From assembly GCA_963747005.1 (NCBI GenBank), contig CAVVDT010000015.1, positions 248,001-312,000 of the forward strand: a stretch of 64,000 nt of DNA. Direction: 5' to 3'. Below, piece by piece: positions 34,777-44,235 of this stretch (positions are counted from its first letter, which is position 1; every line of letters starts with the position of its first letter). Made by a program: the position numbers and the translations under genes. Under the pieces are notes generated by a model. It searched no databases, was not told where the DNA came from, and saw nothing but the letters and a program-made list of their open reading frames with translations. The DNA is from CAVVDT01 sp963747005 (lineage in GTDB: Bacteria; Pseudomonadota; Alphaproteobacteria; Rhizobiales; Aestuariivirgaceae).

Positions 34777-36162
34777 GTGAACTATGTGTCCACCCGCGGC
34801 AGCGCGCCTCATCTGGGCTTTGCCGATGTCCTGCTAACCGGCCTTGCCCGCGACGGCGGCCTCTATGTGCCCGAGACCTGGCCGGTCCTCGAGGCGGATG
34901 CCTGGCGGGCGTTGCGCGGGCGATCCTATGGCGAGGTGGCGTTTGCGGTCATGCAGCCCTTCGTCGCCGGCAGCGTGCCTGATGAGGCCTTTGCCGCCAT
35001 GATCGCCGAGGCTTACAGGGCCTTTCACCCGGCAGTCGCCCCGTTGCGCCAGCTCGACGCCAACCAGTGGCTGCTGGAACTCTTCCACGGACCCACCCTC
35101 GCCTTCAAGGACGTGGCCATGCAGCTTCTGGCCCGTCTCATGGACTGGACACTGCGGCGCCGCAGCGAGAGCGTCACCATCGTCGGGGCGACCTCGGGCG
35201 ATACCGGCGGCGCGGCGATTGAGGCCTTTCGCAACGTCGAACGCGCCAGCGTGTTCATCCTCCACCCCCACGGCCTGGTGAGCGACGTGCAGCGCCGCCA
35301 GATGACCACGGTCCAATCGCCTATTGTCCACAACATCGCTGTCAAAGGCACCTTCGATGACTGCCAGGCCCTGGTGAAGGCGATGTTCAACGATGCCGGC
35401 TTCCGCGACCGGGTGCGGCTGGCCGGCGTCAACTCCATCAACTGGGCCCGCATCATGGCCCAGATCGTCTATTACGCCACAAGCGCCCTGGCGCTCGGCG
35501 CCCCCGACCGGCCCGTCTCGTTCACCGTGCCCACCGGCAATTTCGGCGATATCTTCGCCGGCTTCGTGGCCAAGCGCATGGGGCTTCCTGTCGACCGGCT
35601 GGTCATCGCCACCAACCGCAACGACATTCTCGACCGCACGCTGAAGACCGGTCGCTACGAGGTGAGGGGGGTCCAGCCCTCCACCAGTCCCTCCATGGAC
35701 ATCCAGGTCTCCAGCAATTTCGAACGTCTCTTATTCGAGGTGCACGACCGCGATGCCGAAGCGGTCAGGCGGGCGATGGCGGGGCTTTCGCAGTCGGGTG
35801 CCTTCAGCCTGGGACCAGAAGCGCTTCGCCGCCTCAGGGCCGAGTTCTCGTCGGGTCGCTGCGACGACGACGAGGCCGCCCGTCTCATCAATGAGGTACA
35901 CAGCAGCGGCGGCGAGCTGCTCGATCCCCACACCGCCGTCGGCTATGCTGTGGCGCGCCGCGAAATGCGCCCCGAAGTGCCCATGGTGACGCTGGCCACC
36001 GCCCATCCGGCGAAATTTCCCGACGCGGTGGAGGCCGCCTGCGGCGTCCGCCCGCCGCTGCCGCCGCGCCTTGCCGATCTCCTCGACCGCCCCGAGGAAT
36101 TTGACGTGCTTGCCAACGACTATACGACGGTCGCCGATTTCATCGCCGACCGCGCCGGCTGA
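34777..36162 (+). CDS. thrC: Threonine synthase
   Basis: 461 residues from GTG 34777, 4 bases after the SURF1 stop. PLP enzyme converting O-phosphohomoserine to threonine. The PLP lysine is in HGPTLAFKDVAMQ, and the phosphate-binding GATSGDTGGAA and TVPTGNFGDIFAG segments are clear. Length and the N-terminal YVSTRG opening match the family. Association with SURF1 and the M16 gene is a conserved alphaproteobacterial neighbourhood. Confidence 0.96.
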   Translation: MNYVSTRGSAPHLGFADVLLTGLARDGGLYVPETWPVLEADAWRALRGRSYGEVAFAVMQPFVAGSVPDEAFAAMIAEAYRAFHPAVAPLRQLDANQWLLELFHGPTLAFKDVAMQLLARLMDWTLRRRSESVTIVGATSGDTGGAAIEAFRNVERASVFILHPHGLVSDVQRRQMTTVQSPIVHNIAVKGTFDDCQALVKAMFNDAGFRDRVRLAGVNSINWARIMAQIVYYATSALALGAPDRPVSFTVPTGNFGDIFAGFVAKRMGLPVDRLVIATNRNDILDRTLKTGRYEVRGVQPSTSPSMDIQVSSNFERLLFEVHDRDAEAVRRAMAGLSQSGAFSLGPEALRRLRAEFSSGRCDDDEAARLINEVHSSGGELLDPHTAVGYAVARREMRPEVPMVTLATAHPAKFPDAVEAACGVRPPLPPRLADLLDRPEEFDVLANDYTTVADFIADRAG

Positions 36163-36179
36163 AGGAGCCCTTGCCGCCC

Positions 36180-37439
36180 ATGCCCGTTGAGATTACCCGC
36201 CTCGACAACGGCCTCACCGTCATCTCCCAGGACTACCCCCAGCTCGAGACCGTCGCCCTGGGGGTCTGGGTGAAGGCCGGCGCCCGCGACGAGACGCTTG
36301 CAGAAGGCGGCCTCGCCCATCTCCTCGAGCACATGGCCTTCAAGGGCACCGAGCGGCGTACCGCGCTGCAGATTGCCGAGGAGATCGAGGCCGCCGGCGG
36401 CGATATCAACGCCGCCACCGGCATGGAATCGACCGCCTACTATGCCCGCGTGCTGAAGAACGACTGGCCGCTGGCGCTGGATATCCTCGCCGATATCCTC
36501 AACAACCCGGTATTCGATCCCGACGAACTGCAGCGCGAGAAGGGCGTCATCCTGCAGGAGATCGCCGCCGCCATCGATACCCCCGACGATCTGGTCTTCG
36601 ATGTTGCCCAGGATCAGGCCTTTCCCGGTCATGCGCTGGGCCGTTCGATCCTCGGCAGACCGGAGCGGGTGGCGAGCTACGATCCTGCGGCCATCGCCGG
36701 CTATCGCCAGCGCCACTATGGGGCCGCCCGCATGGTGGTATCGGCAGCGGGCCGTATCGAGCATCGCCGCCTGGTCGATGAGGCATCGCGCCTGCTGGGC
36801 GGTGTACCGGCAGGTGCGGCACCGGGGTGGACGACGCCCGATTTTGCTGGCGGCCCGGTGCGCGTCAAGCGCAAGCTCGACCAGGCCCACATCGTCTTCA
36901 CCCTGCCGGGCCTGCCCTACTTGAGCGCCGACATCTACGCCCTGCAGGTGCTGGCCGGCCTGCTCGGTGCCGGCATGTCGTCCAGGCTCTTTCAGGAGCT
37001 CAGGGAGCGCCGCGGCCTGTGCTATTCGGTCTATTCCTATGCGGCGTCCTATGCGGATGCGGGTCTCTTCAACATCTACGTCGCCACCGCCGCCGACAAG
37101 GTGAACGAGGTCTGGCGGGTCACCGGCGGCATCGTCGCGGACCTGGCCGGCAAGGTCGGCGCCGACGAGGTGCAGCGCGCCGCCGCCCAGCTCAAGACCG
37201 GGCTTGTCATGTCGCTGGAATCGACCGCCGGCCGCGCCGACCAGATGGCCCGCCAGTTCCTCGCCCTGGGCCGCGTCCCCGACATCGCCGACATCACCGC
37301 CCGCATCGATGCGGTGACGCCGGGTGACGTCGAGCGCCTGGCGGGCACCATGCTCGCCCACCGTCGCCTCGGCACTGCGGCCGTCGGCGCGCTCGGCCGG
37401 CTTTCATCCCACGACAAGATCGCCGCCGCGTTCTTTTGA
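36180..37439 (+). CDS. M16 family zinc peptidase (processing-peptidase-like)
   Basis: 419 residues from ATG 36180; an in-frame TTG at 36171 is closer to the Shine-Dalgarno GGAG. The inverted zinc motif HLLEH has His47, Glu50 and His51, with the third ligand Glu further on in the same half. It resembles mitochondrial processing peptidase beta and is a soluble protease, here 17 bases after thrC. The bacterial substrate is unknown. Confidence 0.92.
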   Translation: MPVEITRLDNGLTVISQDYPQLETVALGVWVKAGARDETLAEGGLAHLLEHMAFKGTERRTALQIAEEIEAAGGDINAATGMESTAYYARVLKNDWPLALDILADILNNPVFDPDELQREKGVILQEIAAAIDTPDDLVFDVAQDQAFPGHALGRSILGRPERVASYDPAAIAGYRQRHYGAARMVVSAAGRIEHRRLVDEASRLLGGVPAGAAPGWTTPDFAGGPVRVKRKLDQAHIVFTLPGLPYLSADIYALQVLAGLLGAGMSSRLFQELRERRGLCYSVYSYAASYADAGLFNIYVATAADKVNEVWRVTGGIVADLAGKVGADEVQRAAAQLKTGLVMSLESTAGRADQMARQFLALGRVPDIADITARIDAVTPGDVERLAGTMLAHRRLGTAAVGALGRLSSHDKIAAAFF

Positions 37440-37458
37440 ACCGATGAGGACTTGAGAG

Positions 37459-38043
37459 GTGTTCTTTCGCGCCTGGGACTATTTCGATCCGGCAAAAAGC
37501 ATCGATGGCGGTCCCGTGACGCTGCGTCTGCCGGTAATGGACGATTATGCGCAATGGGTGGCGGTACGTGGCGCCAGCCGCGACTTCCTCAGGCCCTGGG
37601 AGCCGACATGGCCGTCCGATGACCTGACCCGCGGCGCCTTCCGCTATCGGGTGAAGCGCTATTATCGCGACATGCGCGAGGACGCGGGCTATGCCTTCTT
37701 CATCTTTACGGCAGACGATGGGCAGTTGGCCGGGGGCCTCACCCTGTCGCACGTGCGCCGCGGCGTCGCCCAGACCGCCTCGCTCGGCTACTGGATCAGC
37801 AAGGACCTCGCCCGCCAGGGTTTGATGACGACAGCGGTTGCCGCCATCGTGCCGTTTGCTTTCCGGGTGCTGCGGCTGCACCGGCTGGAAGCGGCCTGCC
37901 TGCCGAGCAATGCCGCCTCGCTGGCGCTGCTGCGCCGCAGCGGCTTTACCGAAGAGGGCTATGCCCGCGACTTTCTCAAGATCAATGGGCGCTGGCAGGA
38001 TCACGTATTGTTTGCCATTATTGCCGACGATCTGCGCGGCTGA
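37459..38043 (+). CDS. GNAT family N-acetyltransferase (RimJ-like)
   Basis: 194 residues from GTG 37459. Acetyl-CoA-dependent acetyltransferase with the ribosomal-protein type opening VTLRLPVMDDYAQW, the acceptor-binding region FLRPWEP, and motif A near LGYWISKDLARQGLMTTAV, which binds the pyrophosphate of CoA. RHRLEAACLPSNAAS-type residues and GFTEEGYAR complete the fold. It could acetylate an N-terminal alanine or another protein; target unknown. Confidence 0.88.
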   Translation: MFFRAWDYFDPAKSIDGGPVTLRLPVMDDYAQWVAVRGASRDFLRPWEPTWPSDDLTRGAFRYRVKRYYRDMREDAGYAFFIFTADDGQLAGGLTLSHVRRGVAQTASLGYWISKDLARQGLMTTAVAAIVPFAFRVLRLHRLEAACLPSNAASLALLRRSGFTEEGYARDFLKINGRWQDHVLFAIIADDLRG

Positions 38044-38099
38044 GGCACCGGGCCGCCAGCTGTGACAGAATGCGTTGCGGCCTGCCTGGAGGTCTGTGA

Positions 38100-41000
38100 G
38101 TGAGGTGTGGGGGAAAATCGGGCCTGGATGTGCCGGCGGCTGCGCACCGCCTGTTGCAGTTCATCGGCGTGGCCGTGATGCTGCTCGGCCTGGCGCTGCC
38201 TGCCCGGGCGGGTCAGGTTGTCGATGCCGTCTTCGTCGCCCCTAGCATCAACGTCGTGCCGATGCTCGACTTCTACCAGTCGCCGCGCGTCCAGGTGCAG
38301 ATCGAGCGCCCCGCCGATAGCGCGGGCAACAAGCCGTTGATGATGCTGCAGGCCAAGGGCAGCGCCACCTTGCACCGGTGGGCGGTGCTCAGTCTCGCCA
38401 ATCCGGGGCTGGCGGTGCAGAATCTGGTGCTCGACATTCCGCACCAGAAATTCGCCGGCTCGGGCGTTTTACGGCCACGCGCCGAAGGCAGCCTGGTCGT
38501 CTCTGTCCAGCAGGCAGGCGGCCCGCCGGTCACGAGACTGCGAAAACATCGCAGCGATGCCTTCGGGATCGACCTGCCACCGGGCCTGTCGCTGACGCTG
38601 GCGATTGAGCTGAGCGGCGAGCAGCCGCAGACGGTGCTGCTGTGGCACCGCACCAGCTTCGATGCCCGCAGCGCCGATCTCAGGTTCTTCCACGGTGCTG
38701 TCATCGGCATTGCGGGATTTCTCGGCCTGGCGATCCTGTGCCTGTTGATCCTGCGTCCCTTGGCGGTGTTCGCGGCCTCGGCGCTGTTTGCCTGGCCGGC
38801 CCTGATGTTTCTGCTGGATGAATTCAACTATCTGCCCGACGTCTCCGCCATGTTTCCCGGCGTGCCGCTGGTCGCCATGAAACTGCAAGCGCTCATCGAG
38901 GCGCTGATGCTGGCGGGCCTGTTGAGCATCTTTATCACCTTTACGGCCCTGCGCCGCCGCCTGCCGCTGGTCGGGCTTGCGGCCGCAGCCCTGCCGGTAG
39001 CGGCCGCCGGCTTGGCGGTCTATGCCTGGTTTGCCCCGCAAATCGCCGCCAGCGCCGTCCGCATGGCATTCGTGGCGGCTATCGTCGGCGGCTTCGCGAT
39101 ACTGGGCATGCTGGCCGGCCATAGCGCAACCAGGGTGCGCGCCACCATGCTGGCGTGGATCGTTATCGCCACCTGGACGCTGGCGGCGGCGCTGTCCTGC
39201 CTCGGCCTGATCACCTCCGAGGTCCTGGTTGCCGGCATTTCGGCGGGTCTGGTGCTGGTCATCATGGTGGTGACCATCGTTGCCGCGCGCTTCGGCTTTG
39301 CCGATCTTGCCGGCAACGGCCATGGTCGGGCCGAGATGTCGCGGCGTATCCTCGCGCTGTCGTCGGCCGAGCAATCGGTGTGGGAATGGCTGCCGGACCT
39401 TGCCAGGCTACATGTGGGCCCGGAACTGGAGCGCGCCCTCGGTATCGAGGTCGGGAGCCTGTGTGGCGACGGACTGGACTGGCTCGAACGCATCCACCCC
39501 GACGACCGGGCCGGCTATGAAGGCGCTGTCGCGGCAGCCGTCAATCGCGGCCGCGGCACCTTCGCCAACGAGTTCCGGCTGCGCCGGGAAGACGGCACTT
39601 ATCGCTGGTATCAGCTGCGGGCGCGCGCCTTTGACAGCGACGAGACCGGCGGCCGGCGCCTGATCGGCACGCTGGGCGACGTCACCGCCTCGCGCCGTTC
39701 GGAAGACCGCATTCTTTCCGATGCGGTGCGCGATCGGGTGACGGGCCTGCCCAACCGGGCACTGTTCATCGACCGGCTGGAGCGCGCCATGCGCCAGGCG
39801 GTCAGCGAAGACCAGCGCAATCTCTATGTGCTGGCCATCGATCTCGATCGCTTCAAGAGCGTCAATGACGGTCTCGGCCATGAGGTCGGCGACAGCCTGC
39901 TCAACATCATCGCCCGGCGCCTGGCACGCCGCATCGGCCCCGAGGATACCCTGGCACGACTGCCCGGCGACCAGTTCGCCATCATCTTCAACGGCGACAA
40001 GCCGCCGCGCGACGTGGTCGAATTCGCCGATCAGGTCCGCAACGATATTTCCGAGCCGGTCAACCTCAGACCGCGCGAGATTTTCATCACCGCCACGCTT
40101 GGCGTCGCCGGCCTCGATGCCATGGTGGCAGGCCCCGATGATTTCCTGCGCCAGGCCGAGATTGCGCTGTTCGAGGCCAAACGCCACGGCAAGGACATGA
40201 TCGAGTTTTTCAGCCCCGACATGCTGCAGGAGCGTTCGCACCTCATCTCGCTCGAGCAGGATCTGCATCGCGCCATGCAGCGCGGCGAGATCGAGGTGGT
40301 CTATCAGCCGATCATGCGCCTCGCCGACGGCGAGCTTGCCGGCTTCGAGGCGCTGGTACGCTGGCGTCATCCCCATCATGGCCTCCTGGAGCCGGGGGTG
40401 TTCATGGGGCTGGCCGAAGAGACCGGCATCGTTCGCGAGCTCGGGCGCTTCGTGCTCGATGAAGCGGTACGCCAGCTCGGCGTCTGGAAGCGCGCCTTCC
40501 GTCCCTCCGATCCGCTGTTCGTGTCGGTGAACGTGTCGTTCGCCCAGCTTCTCAATTACGAACTGGTCGATGAGGTGCGCACTCTGCTGGCCCGCGAGGG
40601 CATACCCGCCAGCGCCCTGAAGCTGGAGATCACCGAATCCCTGATGATGGAAAACCCCGAACTGACGGGCCGGGTGCTGCAACGCATGAGCCAGCTCGGG
40701 GTGACGCTGGCGTGTGACGACTTCGGCACCGGCTATTCCTCGCTGGCCAACCTGCACCGGCTGCCGTTCGATACCCTCAAGATCGACCGGGCGCTGGTCG
40801 ATGCCTCCGACGCCGACGGGCGCGCCGGTGTGGTGCTGGACGCCATCATCGCCATGGCCCATGGCCTCGGCCTGTCGATTGTGGCGGAAGGGGTGGAGAC
40901 CGATGCCCAGTTGCGCCGCTTGATGGCGCTCGGCTGTGACCTGGCGCAGGGCTACCTGGTCGGCCGGCCGGTGACCGCCCGGCAGATTGCCGAGGCCTTC

Positions 41001-41582
41001 GGTGGCGTATCCTATGCCGTCGGCAAGGGCGAAGGCGGCTTTGCCGGCTTCTGGCGGCGGCTCATGGGCGGCTACCGCGATGACGATCGCCACCCCGCCT
41101 ATCCCGACGCCGTGGCGGCCGCCGACACGCTCGCCCCCGTCGATGACGGCAGCATCGCGGATGCCGAAGAGCTTGAACCGCTGGAGCCATGGGCGCCGTC
41201 CGCAATCGATTCCTCCCTGCCCGATCTCGAAGCCCGCGCCCGCGATGAGGCCGACGCCGTGGCCGATGCCGAGGCGGCGCCTATCGACGTGACCGGCCTC
41301 ATTGGCACCCACAGCTACACGTCAGCGCCCCAAGAGGTGGAATTGCCGCCGCTGGAGCTGGAGGGCCCGGCGCCCGGTGCCGATGTGTCAGAGGCAGAGG
41401 CGGAGGAAGAAGAAGCAGCCGTGCAAGAGGCAGACGTCGAGACCACAGCACCATGCGCGCCCACATCGCAAGATGCCGTTGAAGCAAGCACGACGACCAG
41501 CGCCGGCCAACGCGTTGCTGCGGCCGGCAAGCTGGGCCAGCGGCTGCGCCGCCGCACCCGCGGCACCAGCAAGATTGCGTGA
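38100..41582 (+). CDS. Membrane-bound GGDEF-EAL protein, probable c-di-GMP phosphodiesterase
   Basis: 1160 residues from GTG 38100 with GGAGG 7 bases upstream. A signal-like helix opens a periplasmic domain (about 40-195), followed by about seven membrane helices (about 198-400), a PAS domain (about 410-530), GGDEF (about 540-695), EAL (about 705-945) and a Glu/Ala/Pro-rich tail (about 1010-1145). The GGDEF site reads LPGDQF instead of GGDEF/GGEEF, so cyclase activity is unlikely. The EAL motif (GFEALVRW) and DDFGTGYSS are intact, so it should break down c-di-GMP, perhaps with the GGDEF domain binding GTP as an activator. Confidence 0.92.
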   Translation: MRCGGKSGLDVPAAAHRLLQFIGVAVMLLGLALPARAGQVVDAVFVAPSINVVPMLDFYQSPRVQVQIERPADSAGNKPLMMLQAKGSATLHRWAVLSLANPGLAVQNLVLDIPHQKFAGSGVLRPRAEGSLVVSVQQAGGPPVTRLRKHRSDAFGIDLPPGLSLTLAIELSGEQPQTVLLWHRTSFDARSADLRFFHGAVIGIAGFLGLAILCLLILRPLAVFAASALFAWPALMFLLDEFNYLPDVSAMFPGVPLVAMKLQALIEALMLAGLLSIFITFTALRRRLPLVGLAAAALPVAAAGLAVYAWFAPQIAASAVRMAFVAAIVGGFAILGMLAGHSATRVRATMLAWIVIATWTLAAALSCLGLITSEVLVAGISAGLVLVIMVVTIVAARFGFADLAGNGHGRAEMSRRILALSSAEQSVWEWLPDLARLHVGPELERALGIEVGSLCGDGLDWLERIHPDDRAGYEGAVAAAVNRGRGTFANEFRLRREDGTYRWYQLRARAFDSDETGGRRLIGTLGDVTASRRSEDRILSDAVRDRVTGLPNRALFIDRLERAMRQAVSEDQRNLYVLAIDLDRFKSVNDGLGHEVGDSLLNIIARRLARRIGPEDTLARLPGDQFAIIFNGDKPPRDVVEFADQVRNDISEPVNLRPREIFITATLGVAGLDAMVAGPDDFLRQAEIALFEAKRHGKDMIEFFSPDMLQERSHLISLEQDLHRAMQRGEIEVVYQPIMRLADGELAGFEALVRWRHPHHGLLEPGVFMGLAEETGIVRELGRFVLDEAVRQLGVWKRAFRPSDPLFVSVNVSFAQLLNYELVDEVRTLLAREGIPASALKLEITESLMMENPELTGRVLQRMSQLGVTLACDDFGTGYSSLANLHRLPFDTLKIDRALVDASDADGRAGVVLDAIIAMAHGLGLSIVAEGVETDAQLRRLMALGCDLAQGYLVGRPVTARQIAEAFGGVSYAVGKGEGGFAGFWRRLMGGYRDDDRHPAYPDAVAAADTLAPVDDGSIADAEELEPLEPWAPSAIDSSLPDLEARARDEADAVADAEAAPIDVTGLIGTHSYTSAPQEVELPPLELEGPAPGADVSEAEAEEEEAAVQEADVETTAPCAPTSQDAVEASTTTSAGQRVAAAGKLGQRLRRRTRGTSKIA

Positions 41583-41616
41583 TCGGGAACTTCTCGCGCC
41601 CTTGGGGGCTGGTCCG

Positions 41617-42231
41617 TCAGGCGTGACCGGCCTGCGATGACAGCATGCGCGGGTCGATGCCGATCTTGCGCAGGGCGAGTTCATATTTGGCATCGAGATT
41701 GGCACCGAACAGAAGTTCTTCGTCGGGCGCGCAATGCAGCCAGCCGTTCTGCTTGATTTCCTGCTCGAGCTGGCCCGGTCCCCAGCCGGAATAGCCCAGC
41801 GTCAGCAGCACATGCCGCGGTCCGCGGCCGGAGGCGATCGCCCTGAGGATCTCGAGTGTGGCGGTGAGGCCGATCTTCTCGTCGATGGGCAGGGTCGAGT
41901 CCTTGAGGAAATAATCGGCGCTGTGGATGACGAAGCCGCGCCCGGTTTCCACCGGTCCGCCGAAATGCACGTGCACATGATCGGCATCGGCCGGCAATTC
42001 GATGTCGTTGTCGGCGGGGATGATATCGAGCCGCGACAGCAATTCCTTGAAGGTGATGTTGGCGGCCGGTTTGTTGACAACGAAACCCATGGCCCCGTCA
42101 CCATTGTGCGAGCACATGAAGATAACGCTTCTGTCGAAGCGCGGATCGCCAATGCCGGGCATTGCCACGATCATCTGGCCATCGAGATACTCCGTCGCGT
42201 TCACATCCTTGTCCGGTTCGTTGTAAGTCAT
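41617..42231 (-). CDS. YqgE/AlgH family protein (UPF0301)
   Basis: 204 residues from ATG 42231. The signature LDGQMIVAMPGIGDPRFDRSV at the start and GAMGFVVNKP, HFGGPVE and LGYSGWGPGQLEQEI later are complete. The family binds a surface groove of unknown ligand; in Pseudomonas AlgH influences alginate genes. Its stop lies 35 bases past the EAL gene end on the opposite strand. Confidence 0.93.
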   Translation of the reverse strand: MTYNEPDKDVNATEYLDGQMIVAMPGIGDPRFDRSVIFMCSHNGDGAMGFVVNKPAANITFKELLSRLDIIPADNDIELPADADHVHVHFGGPVETGRGFVIHSADYFLKDSTLPIDEKIGLTATLEILRAIASGRGPRHVLLTLGYSGWGPGQLEQEIKQNGWLHCAPDEELLFGANLDAKYELALRKIGIDPRMLSSQAGHA

Positions 42232-42327
42232 ACTCCAGCCTAGCGCGGATTGGGCTCCTAGAAAAGGTTGCGGCCAGTTGATTGTGCGTGACGGGAACGT
42301 GACTGTGCTTTGCCCGCCAAATCTGCC

Positions 42328-43215
42328 ATGGATGACATTATACGCCGTGCGCGCGGCATCAAAGAGGCAGCATTCGTGACGACGATCGGGAAGACCCGCC
42401 GGATTTGGCTTTATGCGCTGATGGCTGTCGCTTTCTTGGCGAACGCCGGAACGGCTGGCGCGGCCTCTGGCGACTGGGCGAGCTTCGATCACAGTGCCGT
42501 GCGCCTGATCGCCGGCGCGGCGGCGGCCGATACGCGCGGGGCCGGGCTTGAAATCAGGCTTGCCGAGGGTTGGAAGACCTATTGGCGGATGCCGGGCGAA
42601 TCGGGAGCGCCGCCGGATTTCGACTGGACCGGTTCGACCAACGTGGCCTCGGTTGAAGTTGCCTGGCCCGTCCCTCACCGCATGCACGATGAAGGCGGGG
42701 AAAGTATCGGCTACAAGCAACAGGTGGTGTTTCCGCTGACCGTGCGGCTTGCAAAACCCGGCCAGCCGGCCCACCTCGACCTCAAGCTGTTCTATGCGGT
42801 GTGCAAGGATATCTGCGTGCCGGCCAATGCCGCGATCACCCTCGATCTGGGCCCTGAGCCGCCCCTGGCGGCCGACGCCGCCCTCATCGAGCGCTATCGC
42901 GCCCTCGTGCCGGTCGACGATGAGGCCGGCAAGAGGCTCATCGCCGCCCACGGTGTGGTGCAGGCCGGCAAGCCCTATCTGGCGGTTGTCCTGGCCGACA
43001 GCCTTGCCGTCAAGGATATCGGCGACATTTTTGTCGAGGGCTTCGAAAAGGCCTATTTCCGCGCCCCCTTGCCAGGCGCCACCACCGGCCAAGGAAACGA
43101 GTTCCTACTGCCGGTCGACGGCATCGCCGATGCCGCCGCCCTGTCGGGCCAGCACTTGCGCATAACGGTGGTTGCCGGCAACAAGAGCTTGTTTCGCGAT
43201 CTCAAGGTGGAGTAG
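42328..43215 (+). CDS. Secreted DsbD-alpha-type thiol-disulfide domain protein
   Basis: 295 residues from ATG 42328. A GTG at 42376 would give a cleaner signal peptide (TIGKTRRIWLYALMAVAFL, cleaved after GTAGA) and has GAGG upstream, so it may be the true start. The domain has C-K-D-I-C like the N-terminal domain of DsbD, which passes electrons to periplasmic partners. The membrane and C-terminal parts of DsbD are absent. It may work with the neighbouring peroxiredoxin or in cytochrome assembly (inference). Confidence 0.82.
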   Translation: MDDIIRRARGIKEAAFVTTIGKTRRIWLYALMAVAFLANAGTAGAASGDWASFDHSAVRLIAGAAAADTRGAGLEIRLAEGWKTYWRMPGESGAPPDFDWTGSTNVASVEVAWPVPHRMHDEGGESIGYKQQVVFPLTVRLAKPGQPAHLDLKLFYAVCKDICVPANAAITLDLGPEPPLAADAALIERYRALVPVDDEAGKRLIAAHGVVQAGKPYLAVVLADSLAVKDIGDIFVEGFEKAYFRAPLPGATTGQGNEFLLPVDGIADAAALSGQHLRITVVAGNKSLFRDLKVE

Positions 43216-43260
43216 TAAGCCTCCAGCCCGCCAAGTCACTGCCAACCTTCGAGGACCCCC

Positions 43261-43746
43261 ATGACCATCAAGACCGGCGACATGCTTCCCGATGCCTCCT
43301 TCACCACGATGACCGCCGAGGGACCCACGAAGCTCGCCACCGCCGACGTTTTCAACGGCCGCAAGGTGGTTCTGTTCGCGGTGCCGGGCGCCTTCACCCC
43401 GACCTGCCACATGAAGCACCTGCCCGGCTTCATCGCCCGCGCCGACGAGCTCAAGGCCAAGGGCGTCGATACCATCGCCTGCGTTTCGGTGAACGATGTC
43501 TTCGTCATGGACGCCTGGGCCAAGAACACCGGGGCGGGCAACAGGATCCTGTTCCTCGCTGACGGCAACGGCGATTTCGCCCGCGCCATCGGCATGGACC
43601 TGGATGCCTCCGGCTTCGGCATGGGCACCCGTTCCAAGCGCTATGCGATGATCGTCGACAACGGCAAGGTGAGCGCGCTCAATGTCGAGCCGGCCCCCGG
43701 CCAGGCGGTTGAATCGGGCGCCGACAAGCTCATCGATCTGATCTGA
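43261..43746 (+). CDS. Peroxiredoxin, Prx5 type
   Basis: 161 residues. The peroxidatic cysteine is C49 in VPGAFTPTCH, with Pro and Thr of the PxxxTxxC motif in place. The remaining family motifs (VNDVFVMDAW, FLADGNGDFARAIG) are conserved. It reduces hydrogen and alkyl peroxides with glutathione or glutaredoxin. It follows the DsbD-domain gene after 45 bases. Confidence 0.93.
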   Translation: MTIKTGDMLPDASFTTMTAEGPTKLATADVFNGRKVVLFAVPGAFTPTCHMKHLPGFIARADELKAKGVDTIACVSVNDVFVMDAWAKNTGAGNRILFLADGNGDFARAIGMDLDASGFGMGTRSKRYAMIVDNGKVSALNVEPAPGQAVESGADKLIDLI

Positions 43747-44235
43747 TCAGGCTTCGCCGACTCTATCCGGCCCGTGCCGCCGCTTCTTCTTCATGAAGGG
43801 GGCCATGGCGCTGCGCGCCAGGTCGTCGGCGCGTTCGTTTTCGGGATGGCCGGCATGGCCCTTCACCCAGTGCCAAATGATCTCGTGGCGGCCTGAAAGT
43901 TCATCGAGACGCTGCCACAGATCGGCGTTCTTGACGGGCTTCTTGTCGGCGGTGCGCCAGCCATTGCGCCGCCATGCATGGATCCATTGGGTGATGCCGT
44001 TGCGCAGATAGGATGAATCGGTAAACAGATCCGCCGCGCAGGACCGCTTTAGCGCCTCCAGCGCGCCGATGGCCGCCAGAAGCTCCATGCGGTTGTTGGT
44101 GGTCAGGGCCTCGCCGCCGGAAAGCTCGCGTTGCTTGTCGCCGGCGCGCAGGATCGCCCCCCAGCCACCGGGGCCGGGATTGCCCGAGCAGGCCCCGTCG
44201 GTAAAGATTTCGACCCGGGATTTCCCCCTCGTCAA
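43747..44235 (-). CDS. rnhA: Ribonuclease HI
   Basis: 162 residues from TTG 44235, overlapping the ispH stop (TTGA). Catalytic acids are the Asp of FTDGACSGNPGPGGW, the Glu of RMELLAAI, the Asp of TDSSYL and the late Asp of DDLARSAM. It removes RNA from RNA:DNA hybrids. Coupling to ispH is seen in other alphaproteobacteria. Confidence 0.92.
   Translation of the reverse strand: MTRGKSRVEIFTDGACSGNPGPGGWGAILRAGDKQRELSGGEALTTNNRMELLAAIGALEALKRSCAADLFTDSSYLRNGITQWIHAWRRNGWRTADKKPVKNADLWQRLDELSGRHEIIWHWVKGHAGHPENERADDLARSAMAPFMKKKRRHGPDRVGEA

Noticed and set aside
39408..41312. 634-codon frame opposite the GGDEF/EAL gene
   Set aside because: Antisense shadow; the forward protein has clear domains.
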